Shown piece by piece: positions 1 through 5,649 of a DNA stretch of 5,661 bases. The position numbers and the translations under genes were made by a program. Under the pieces are notes generated by a model. The model saw only the letters and a program-made list of their open reading frames with translations. It made no database searches and was not told where the DNA came from. Positions within the stretch are counted from its first letter, which is position 1. Every line of letters starts with the position of its first letter. Source of the DNA: Christensenella sp. UBA7868 (GTDB taxonomy: Bacteria; Bacillota; Clostridia; Christensenellales; UBA1242); the NCBI GenBank assembly GCA_002501285.1, contig DLSG01000101.1, positions 10,792 through 16,452 on the forward strand. Reading direction: 5' to 3'.

Positions 1-650
1 ATTGGTTTGAAAAATTAAAGCCCGAATTTGAAAAAGATTATTTTAAAAATCTTCAAAAATTTTTAAATGAAGAATATAAAAATTATGAAATTTACCCAAA
101 AGTCGAAAACATTTTTAATGCGTTAAATTTGGTTAAATTTGACGATGTTAAAGTTGTAATTTTAGGTCAAGACCCTTATCACGAACCAGGTCAAGCACAT
201 GGTCTTGCGTTCTCGGTTGAAAGCGGACTTTTGCCACCATCTCTTCAAAACATCTATAAAGAAATTTCAAGCGATCTAGGACTTGAAATGTCAAAAACAA
301 ACGGAAATTTGTCGGCATGGGCAAAGCAGGGAGTTTTGCTTTTGAACACAGTTTTAACGGTAAGACGTGGGCATGCAAATTCTCACAAAGATAAAGGTTG
401 GGAAATTTTAACTACTAAAATTTTGGAACTTTTAAACAATCATTCTTCTCCAATCGTGTTTTTGCTTTGGGGAAGTCAGGCAAAAAAACTTGGCGAAAAA
501 ATTACAAATAAAAATCATTTGGTTTTAAGCACTGTTCACCCAAGTCCATTAAGTGCGTATGCGGGATTTTTTGGTTGTAAACATTTTTCAAAGACTAATG
601 AATTTTTAATAAAATCTGGGCTTACTCCAATTAACTGGCAAATTTTATAG
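1..650 (+). CDS. ung: Uracil-DNA glycosylase, family 1 (5' end cut by window edge)
   Basis: Removes uracil from DNA to start base-excision repair; cytosolic. The frame is open from base 3 to a TAG at 648-650, giving 215 visible residues. Family 1 hallmarks are all present (visible numbering): the GQDPYH water-activating loop at 55-60 with catalytic Asp57, followed by PGQAHGLAFSV; LLLN at 112-115 with the uracil-reading Asn115; and HPSPLSA at 179-185 with catalytic His179 and the intercalating Leu183. By comparison with E. coli Ung (229 aa), about seven or eight N-terminal residues lie outside the window. A TTG at 129 could be mistaken for the start, but the 42 codons upstream (beginning WFEKLKPEFEK) match the normal Ung N-terminus, so it is internal. 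No promoter or RBS is visible because the start is missing. Nothing suggests inactivation. Identity is close to certain. Confidence 0.96.
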   Translation, partial: WFEKLKPEFEKDYFKNLQKFLNEEYKNYEIYPKVENIFNALNLVKFDDVKVVILGQDPYHEPGQAHGLAFSVESGLLPPSLQNIYKEISSDLGLEMSKTNGNLSAWAKQGVLLLNTVLTVRRGHANSHKDKGWEILTTKILELLNNHSSPIVFLLWGSQAKKLGEKITNKNHLVLSTVHPSPLSAYAGFFGCKHFSKTNEFLIKSGLTPINWQIL

Positions 651-728
651 TAAATATATTTTGTCCAAAATTTTTTGTGCTTAATTTTTAATTTCGAATA
701 GGCAGTGTTTTTAAGTTTGTTAATTTTT

Positions 729-766
729 TATTTAAAAATAGATTTTATGCGTAAAAATTTTAAATA
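729..766. repeat. AT-only interrupted dyad upstream of the DUF2726-like gene
   Basis: Nine perfectly complementary bases (729-737 with 758-766) enclose a second five-base dyad, TTTTA/TAAAA (743-747 with 752-756), around a TGCG loop. It ends five bases before the -35 box at 772. All fourteen pairs are A-T, so it is a poor terminator and has no proper T-tract. It could be an operator or a chance palindrome in AT-rich DNA. The remainder of the 651-771 gap shows no gene and no convincing terminator for ung. Confidence 0.25.
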
Positions 767-771
767 CAATA

Positions 772-800
772 TTGATTTTTACTTTTTTGCGTGGTATAAT
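772..800 (+). promoter_or_regulatory. Sigma-A-type promoter of the DUF2726-like gene
   Basis: A -35 box TTGATT (772-777) lies 17 bp before a perfect -10 box TATAAT (795-800). A TG at 792-793 gives an extended -10. Transcription should start near 807, leaving a short leader of about 20 nt. This indicates transcription independent of ung. Confidence 0.85.
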
Positions 801-817
801 AAAAAAAATTAGTTATC

Positions 818-822
818 AGGAG
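818..822 (+). promoter_or_regulatory. Ribosome binding site, DUF2726-like gene
   Basis: AGGAG with a six-base spacer (TAAATT) before the ATG at 829. This fixes the start codon. Confidence 0.85.
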
Positions 823-828
823 TAAATT

Positions 829-1371
829 ATGAGCGAAACAGTTTTAGCAATTATAATTTTATTAGTTTTTGTTGCTGTTGCTTTTGTTGTTTACTTTGTT
901 ATAAAAAATGCAGAAAAAAAACGAAGTGTTAAAAACAAAAAAGCAAAATTTGATGACAAACCAAGATTAAAGTTAAATTTACCATTTTTATCTCAAAGCG
1001 AAGTTAAATTTTTGGCAGTTTTTCAAAATTCACTTCCAAGTGAATATGTCGCTTTTCCAAAAGTCGTTATGAACACAATTGTTAAACCAGATGGTTCTCT
1101 TGTTGTTTTTAATGAAATTGAGCACAATATTCTAGATGTTGTTGTGTTTTTAAAAAGCAAAATGCAACCAGTTTGTGTTGTCGATTTAATCGACCCTTCA
1201 AAAGGTGATAAGTCTGCAACAAAATTTAGTGAATATGTTACAAAAGGTTTAAATAGTGTTAAACTTCCAGTTTTAACCATAACACTAGATCATGATTTTG
1301 AAAGAGTTGAATTGCTTAACAAATTTTTAGAGGTTATGGATCCAATTAGTCTAGCCCAATTAAAAAAATAA
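829..1371 (+). CDS. Membrane-anchored DUF2726-like protein
   Basis: A 180-residue protein with one N-terminal hydrophobic segment (about residues 5-25). A basic linker follows (KNAEKKRSVKNKKAK, 26-40), which suggests the C-terminal domain is cytoplasmic. Residues 52-168 resemble DUF2726, a family with a restriction-endonuclease-like core. Visible matches are LSQSEVKF (54-61), LP-(x5)-FPKV (69-79), ILDVVVF (101-107, Asp103) and PVCVVDLID (114-122), which corresponds to the family's VIELDD strand. The usual Glu is replaced by Asp119, and the His/Arg-Asp segment that normally follows is not recognisable. It may therefore be a non-catalytic or very divergent member; function is unknown. The gene has its own promoter and an AGGAG site, and ends in TAA directly against a terminator-like palindrome, so it is probably monocistronic. 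The family assignment is from memory of the pattern and is moderately sure; that this is a real gene is nearly certain. Confidence 0.8.
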   Translation: MSETVLAIIILLVFVAVAFVVYFVIKNAEKKRSVKNKKAKFDDKPRLKLNLPFLSQSEVKFLAVFQNSLPSEYVAFPKVVMNTIVKPDGSLVVFNEIEHNILDVVVFLKSKMQPVCVVDLIDPSKGDKSATKFSEYVTKGLNSVKLPVLTITLDHDFERVELLNKFLEVMDPISLAQLKK

Positions 1372-1486
1372 AAAAGCGGCACACTGCTTCGTTTACTGAA
1401 AGCCCCTAGACAGGTCATGTACAGATAGTACACTCCCAGCCTAGGGGGTTTTCGAGCCTAGCATTGCACCGCTTTTTTATTTTTTT
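1370..1486 (+). terminator. Long imperfect palindrome with T-tract; terminator or structured RNA
   Basis: Starts at the stop codon of the preceding gene. The outer stem is AAAAAAGCGG (1370-1379) with CCGCTTTTTT (1469-1478), followed by more T to 1486. An inner stem pairs GAAAGCCCCTAG (1398-1409) with 1441-1453, with one bulged G and one G-T pair. An apical hairpin pairs TGTAC (1418-1422) with GTACA (1428-1432). Flanking A- and T-tracts mean it could terminate transcription from either side. Its size (about 110 nt, multi-stem, large internal loops) is much more than a plain terminator needs. Its right half is the start of the 180-bp repeat. Confidence 0.65.
1379..1394 (+). repeat. Conserved 16-bp left-end motif, first of three
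   Basis: GCACACTGCTTCGTTT occurs identically at 1379-1394, 1540-1555 and 1720-1735. Beyond it the first occurrence has a different interior (1395-1432) from the other two, before the shared right arm at 1433 or 1613 is reached. This makes it a constant end of a unit whose interior differs. Confidence 0.8.
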
Positions 1487-1612
1487 AATGCGTTATTTTA
1501 TTAGGTTTTTTAAATAAGCGAAAAAGTTATTAATGTATTGCACACTGCTTCGTTTTTTATAATCTCCAGTATTAGTTTTACACAAAATATTAAAGAAAAG
1601 TGCCTGTGGCAC
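1433..1612. repeat. 180-bp tandem direct repeat, copy 1
   Basis: Begins CTCCCAGCCTAGGGGG and ends GCCTGTGGCAC. It is identical to the following 180 bp except at seven substitutions (1449, 1472, 1520, 1525, 1532, 1580, 1607), with no indels. Contents in order: a GC-rich hairpin arm (1433-1472), T-tracts and AT-rich spacer (1473-1530), the 16-bp left-end motif (1540-1555), a TATAAT (1558-1563), and a hairpin GTGCC-TGT-GGCAC (1600-1612). No protein-coding frame is supported. Confidence 0.93.
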
Positions 1613-1660
1613 CTCCCAGCCTAGGGGGCTTTCGAGCCTAGCATTGCACCGTTTTTTTAT
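1570..1660 (+). ncRNA. Candidate short structured RNA within the repeats
   Basis: A perfect -10-like TATAAT at 1558-1563 precedes a stretch with two hairpins: GTGCC/GGCAC (1600-1612), and 1621-1641 closing on GGCT-TTCG-AGCC, a UUCG tetraloop. A T-tract follows at 1653-1659. The upstream TTGCAC (1538-1543) is only 14 bp away, too close for a good -35, and the tetraloop hairpin is 11 nt short of the T-tract. The boundaries given are estimates. It could equally be untranscribed repeat DNA. No known RNA family is recognised. Confidence 0.22.
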
Positions 1661-1792
1661 TTTTTTAATGCGTTATTTTATTAGGTTTTTTAAATAAGCA
1701 AAAAGGTTATTTATGTATTGCACACTGCTTCGTTTTTTATAATCTCCAGTATTAGTTTTGCACAAAATATTAAAGAAAAGTGCCTGCGGCAC
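1613..1792. repeat. 180-bp tandem direct repeat, copy 2
   Basis: Directly abuts copy 1 with the same layout. It differs in having GGGGGCT instead of GGGGGTT at 1624-1630, and CCGT instead of CCGC at 1649-1652, which would weaken the outer stem seen at 1370-1478. Its last bases (GGCAC) lead into TTTT rather than into another GC-rich arm, so the array ends here. Confidence 0.93.
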
Positions 1793-1796
1793 TTTT
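1776..1796 (+). terminator. Hairpin at the end of the repeat array
   Basis: Perfect nine-base stem AAAAGTGCC (1776-1784) and GGCACTTTT (1788-1796) with a TGC loop. It has terminator-like shape but its only T's are part of the stem. It may insulate the downstream surface-protein promoter from the repeats. In copy 1 the equivalent stem is only five bases because the next repeat begins there. From 1797 to 1901 I see only AT-rich DNA with no gene, hairpin or promoter. Confidence 0.5.
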
Positions 1797-1901
1797 ATGT
1801 GAAAATTTGAGGGCGTTTTAAAAGTTTTAAAAAAAAGTGAAATTTTGGTGAGAAGAACAATGGTGATTGAGTAATAAATTTTAAATTTTGTTATAAATTG
1901 T

Positions 1902-1930
1902 TTGACAAGAGCGGGCGTATTTATTAAAAT
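1902..1930 (+). promoter_or_regulatory. Near-consensus promoter of the surface-protein gene
   Basis: Perfect -35 box TTGACA (1902-1907), exactly 17 bp of spacer, and -10 box TAAAAT (1925-1930, five of six). The spacer has a GC-rich core (GAGCGGGCG, 1909-1917) unlike its AT-rich surroundings. Transcription should start near 1937, giving a leader of about 40 nt. Expression is expected to be strong unless repressed. Confidence 0.85.
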
Positions 1931-1965
1931 ATTAATAAATATTTGAAAATAAAACAAAATATAAC

Positions 1966-1972
1966 AAAGGGG
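1966..1972 (+). promoter_or_regulatory. Ribosome binding site, surface-protein gene
   Basis: AAAGGGG with a six-base spacer before the GTG at 1979-1981. It supports GTG as the start; the overlapping TTG at 1977 is out of frame. Confidence 0.8.
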
Positions 1973-1978
1973 TAAGTT

Positions 1979-4900
1979 GTGGGCAAAAGGAAATATAATC
2001 TAATTGTTAGTGTTTCTGTTGTGCTTTTGGCACTTGTTGTTTTGCTAAATTTAATGGCGACATTTGCCTATTTTCAAGATAAAAAATCTTATAGTGGAAC
2101 GCTTGAATACGGAAGCATAAAGATAAACGCAAATAACGAAATAGGTGCAAACTCTTATTTTGCATCAAGTTTATTAACTAATGCAAAACCGGGCGACTAT
2201 ATTTTAAGCAATGACGCCTCTTTTAGTTTGGACTCTGCAAGTGACCCCGCTTATGTAAGAGCCAAATATACCGCAAGCGTTAAAAAAAGTAATAACTTAT
2301 TTGATATTAATGCTACTCTTTATAAACAAATTGATTGTGATGTTTCAATTGACGGAAATACATTAACCGCAAAAACAAAAACAGTAGCAAATCCAAAATT
2401 TGTTTATAGAGTTCCAACAACTGTTGGAAGTACTTATACAGTAAGCGTTAAAAACATAGATTGGAATGGATCAAGTTTAGGCTTATTTATAAGCAGTAAA
2501 GATAACCCTGATAGTTCTGATTATGGAAGTATCACAAAAACAAAAAAAACTGTAACATTTAAAGCAACAACAGCCTATGTTTATATTCAAGCGTATGTAT
2601 CTTATGGGGTGTCAGCGTCAAATCCAAATACATTTACTTTTGAAAATCTTCAACTAGAACTTGGTTCATCGGCTACACAATATTTGCCTTATGGTGGTGA
2701 AATTAATGCGACCGATACTGAAGTTGCAAATTATTTGAAATATAAAAGTTTGACACTTGGAAAAAACTATTTTGACACTAGCGTTTATGATAGTTTTTAT
2801 ATTGGAAATGGGTTGTATCAAGCGACAAATAATCAATGGAATAGTGTAAAATTTAATATACCAGCAGAACTTGTCGGAAAAAAATGTACATTTTCAGCAA
2901 ATATTAAAAATGGTGGAACTTGCACTAGAATGGTAGTTTGTTTCAATTCTGGTTCAAATGAAGGAAATAGTGTTAAAAATACAACAAGTTTTGAAAGGAG
3001 TTCTGTAACTTTTACACCAACATCTACAAGTGATAAAGTATTTATAAGTTATGGCAGTGGGTCTGGGACAATACAGGTTAAGGATATTCAACTCGTTGAG
3101 GGCACAAGTGTAGATTATACATGGAGCGAAAAGATTGGAGATTATTACTATCTTTTAGATGCTAGTACAAATGCTCCTTTAATGCTTACAGATAGTTCAA
3201 AAACTTATACATTCTTATCAAAAGAAAGTTCAAAAATTGCGGACAATTTTAGTTATGGTTCAAGTTTAAGCGGAAACCCAATAAGTTTAAATATATCTTT
3301 TGAAGCAATTCAAGCGGCAAACCTTGCAGCAAGCGACACATCAAAAACGCTTTTACAAAACATTAAAGAAAAATTAGATACAATAAATTCAGTTCCAACA
3401 AGTGGAACATATACAGTTAAATTTGTTGTTAATGGAACAACATATACAAAGTCAGGATTAGCCTATGGCGGAGAAGCCGCACTTGACACAGCGGTAGTGA
3501 ATGCAATTAACGGAACAAATTTTGGTGGTCTAGCGTTTTCTGCAAATGGCTATCCAGTAATTACAAAAACAGGAAATTGTCATTCTTCTATTGATTTAAC
3601 AAATAAAAAATTAAAAAATATAACTGAAAACTTAACTTTATACGCAGTAGATAAAGTTGTTGAAACAAAACTTTACACTGTAACATTTAAAAACGGAACA
3701 ACAGTTCTTCAAAGTGGAAAAGTAGCAAACGGAAATTGTCATTATCTTGGTGCAGTTCCAACAAAAGACGCAACAAACACGACAGAATATGTGTTTAGTG
3801 GTTGGAAAGTTAGTGGTGGTTCAACAATTTATACCGACCCTAACGCATATAACTTAACCGCAGATACAACTTTTGAAGCACAATTTACAGAAAAAAGTTT
3901 ATCTTATAGTATATCTTATGTTTTAAATGATGGATATTTCACACAAGACGCAAATGTTGTAAATTCTTATACTTATGGCACAACTGTAACTCTTCCAAAG
4001 GCTGCTTCTGGCAGTGGAAAACAATTGATTAATTTTAACACTTATTCAGCATCTTTTGCGGCAGGTGGAAGTTATACTCAAACAGGCACAACCGCTAAAA
4101 TGACCGCAGGCAAAACATATATATTGTCATTTGACTATGTTTTAACAAATTATGGTGGTGGTTCAATTGGTTGCGGAATAGGTTGTGGGCCAAGTGGAAG
4201 TTATACACTAGATATTGTTTATCAACAAAATTATGTTGGAAGTTCAGGTACATTCACTTACAAATTTACACCAACAGCCGACCAACTTTCTGGCAGAGAA
4301 TATCTTGCAATAAGATTTGCTCGTGGAAGTAGCACAGCTTACGCAACAATTAACGCTACTAACATCAGATTTGAAGAATTGCAAGAAGTTGCAAGAAAAG
4401 GCTATGTGTTCGAGGGCTGGTATGAAAAACCAGACTTTACAGGCACGGCAGTAACTCAAATTAGTGCTACTACAAGTGGAAATAAAACATATTATGCAAA
4501 ATGGAAATATGATGGCTCAACCATTTCGTTAAATCTTGGTGGCGGGAATTATAGTGGAAGCACTGCAACCGTTAAATATACTGGGGCAAATGGTTCAACA
4601 CTTTCAATCCCAAACCCTACAAGAGATGGATATCTATTTTCGGGTTGGGATTCACCAAACTTTAATTATACAAAAAATGCAACATTAAAAATTAATAAAT
4701 CAATAACAAGTGCTTCAAGTTCAACTTGTTCAACATATAACAATTCAGGTAATGGTACGGTTACTCAAACAGTTATATCAGATAGTACAAGTTCAACTGG
4801 GTATTCTGTTAAAGTTGTTACTAATGGAACAGCAAGTCCAGGTGCAGGTGGAATTTACAACACTATTAGCCCAAGTTTAAATAAAAGATATTTAATAAGG

Positions 4901-5539
4901 TTGAGTGCAAAAATTCCAGTTGGATATTATGTAGCACAAGCAAATAATACAAGACCTTTTGATTATTTTAGTATAACTAATCAGGGTACAGGAGAGTGGG
5001 CTATTTATCAAGCAATTGTAACAATTCCACATTATCTTCAAGGTACTTCAACATCTTTTGGGTATATTTATTTGTCTGGAACAAGTAATACAAGTGTAAC
5101 TTGGTATTATAATGATTTTAAAATTTATGAACTTGCATCTTCTTCAAGTACAGATTATATTTTTGATGATACAAATGTTACATTAACTGCAAAATGGGCA
5201 CAAAAAATTACTAAAGTAAATTTCAATGCTAATGGTGGAACTGTAACTGCTCAAGAGTGGGGTAATTATTATTCTAAAGGTGGTGTTAATGCAGTTACTA
5301 ATTCATATTGCAGAAAAAATAATACAGCAGTAGGTTGCCCTACAACCGCTATCACAAAATCTGGTTATACATTCGGTGGCTGGTGGACTGGCGCAAATGG
5401 GACAGGTAGCATGCTTATCTCAAGTGCGGGCGCTTTACAAGAAGTTAGTGGCTATACTACGAAATCGGGTTCAAGTGTAATTTGGTCAAGTAGTGCGGAA
5501 GAAATTACCTTATATGCAAAATGGACGGCTAGTACTTAA
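1979..5539 (+). CDS. Secreted TasA-like/B-repeat surface protein with embedded jelly-roll modules
   Basis: A 1186-residue secreted protein. The N-terminus has KRK, a hydrophobic core (8-29) and TFA-YFQDK, which matches the SipW-processed TasA pattern (TWA-AFND), so cleavage after Ala30 is likely. A TasA-like domain shows KPGDY (70-74), a RAKYT strand (94-98), GDYYYL (387-392) and SLNISFEAIQAAN (436-448; compare SFEATQ in TasA). Five InlB-type B-repeats follow: about 476-559, 565-638, 642-842 (split), 847-1073 (split) and 1077-1182, with GW and YAKW-type ends at 607-609, 811-814/839-842, 887-890/1070-1073 and 1131-1135/1179-1182. Four carbohydrate-binding-like modules lie at about 106-239, 261-381, 677-804 and 895-1057; the first two end in NLQLELGSSATQYLPY and DIQLVEGTSVDYTW. 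There is no LPXTG, C-terminal membrane helix or other anchor. The likely role is a fibre or adhesin at the cell surface; the ligand is unknown. The gene starts with GTG, has its own promoter and terminator, and no SipW-type peptidase gene is in the window. Confidence 0.9.
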   Translation: MGKRKYNLIVSVSVVLLALVVLLNLMATFAYFQDKKSYSGTLEYGSIKINANNEIGANSYFASSLLTNAKPGDYILSNDASFSLDSASDPAYVRAKYTASVKKSNNLFDINATLYKQIDCDVSIDGNTLTAKTKTVANPKFVYRVPTTVGSTYTVSVKNIDWNGSSLGLFISSKDNPDSSDYGSITKTKKTVTFKATTAYVYIQAYVSYGVSASNPNTFTFENLQLELGSSATQYLPYGGEINATDTEVANYLKYKSLTLGKNYFDTSVYDSFYIGNGLYQATNNQWNSVKFNIPAELVGKKCTFSANIKNGGTCTRMVVCFNSGSNEGNSVKNTTSFERSSVTFTPTSTSDKVFISYGSGSGTIQVKDIQLVEGTSVDYTWSEKIGDYYYLLDASTNAPLMLTDSSKTYTFLSKESSKIADNFSYGSSLSGNPISLNISFEAIQAANLAASDTSKTLLQNIKEKLDTINSVPTSGTYTVKFVVNGTTYTKSGLAYGGEAALDTAVVNAINGTNFGGLAFSANGYPVITKTGNCHSSIDLTNKKLKNITENLTLYAVDKVVETKLYTVTFKNGTTVLQSGKVANGNCHYLGAVPTKDATNTTEYVFSGWKVSGGSTIYTDPNAYNLTADTTFEAQFTEKSLSYSISYVLNDGYFTQDANVVNSYTYGTTVTLPKAASGSGKQLINFNTYSASFAAGGSYTQTGTTAKMTAGKTYILSFDYVLTNYGGGSIGCGIGCGPSGSYTLDIVYQQNYVGSSGTFTYKFTPTADQLSGREYLAIRFARGSSTAYATINATNIRFEELQEVARKGYVFEGWYEKPDFTGTAVTQISATTSGNKTYYAKWKYDGSTISLNLGGGNYSGSTATVKYTGANGSTLSIPNPTRDGYLFSGWDSPNFNYTKNATLKINKSITSASSSTCSTYNNSGNGTVTQTVISDSTSSTGYSVKVVTNGTASPGAGGIYNTISPSLNKRYLIRLSAKIPVGYYVAQANNTRPFDYFSITNQGTGEWAIYQAIVTIPHYLQGTSTSFGYIYLSGTSNTSVTWYYNDFKIYELASSSSTDYIFDDTNVTLTAKWAQKITKVNFNANGGTVTAQEWGNYYSKGGVNAVTNSYCRKNNTAVGCPTTAITKSGYTFGGWWTGANGTGSMLISSAGALQEVSGYTTKSGSSVIWSSSAEEITLYAKWTAST

Positions 5540-5548
5540 TACTAAATT

Positions 5549-5572
5549 AACTCTCTTTAAGAGAGTTTTTTT
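5549..5572 (+). terminator. Intrinsic terminator of the surface-protein gene
   Basis: Stem AACTCTC (5549-5555) with GAGAGTT (5561-5567) around TTTAA, followed by T's to 5572. It lies ten bases after the TAA stop, so the gene is the last of its transcript. Confidence 0.93.
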
Positions 5573-5585
5573 ATGCACTTTTTTA

Positions 5586-5649
5586 ATATGTTATTTATAT
5601 ATATTTGTATATATTTATATATTCATTTATATTCTATATATTAACATAT
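5586..5649. repeat. AT-rich tail with 8-bp inverted repeat
   Basis: ATATGTTA (5586-5593) and TAACATAT (5642-5649) flank about 48 bp of TATATA-like low-complexity DNA. No gene or promoter can be supported after the terminator. It may be chance in such biased sequence. Confidence 0.3.

Noticed and set aside
129..131. TTG as the start of the uracil-DNA glycosylase
   Set aside because: The same frame stays open to base 3 and encodes the normal Ung N-terminal region, so the gene runs off the window edge.
148..378. Minus-strand frame inside ung
   Set aside because: Antisense shadow of a clearly conserved gene.
1023..1280. Minus-strand frame inside the DUF2726-like gene
   Set aside because: Antisense shadow; no ribosome binding site or recognisable protein.
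1376..1472. Small signal recognition particle RNA on either strand
   Set aside because: Fragments such as CAGGTC or GAAGCAG occur, but the conserved apical GGAAGCAGC/GNRA core and its symmetric loop are missing.
1433..1478. T-box leader or tRNA-like T-arm (TTCGA within a CTAGG/CCTAG stem)
   Set aside because: The loop is 11 nt instead of 7, there is no acceptor stem or CCA, no T-box GGUGGNACCGCG motif, and no aminoacyl-tRNA synthetase gene downstream.
1433..1792. CRISPR array or integron attC array
   Set aside because: The units are 180 bp, directly abutting, with no short repeat/unique spacer alternation, no attC core (RYYYAAC/GTTRRRY) and no cas or integrase gene in the window.
1673..1957. 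Minus-strand frame of 94 codons across repeat copy 2
   Set aside because: TTG start with no ribosome binding site, low-complexity Ile/Phe/Lys-rich translation, and it overlaps the repeat and the surface-gene promoter.
4244..4459. Minus-strand Cys-rich frame inside the surface-protein gene
   Set aside because: Shadow of the third jelly-roll module; no independent support.
1979..5539. Mycoplasma-type code with TGA as tryptophan
   Set aside because: The tryptophan codons I checked across the genes are TGG and no long frame needs TGA read-through.
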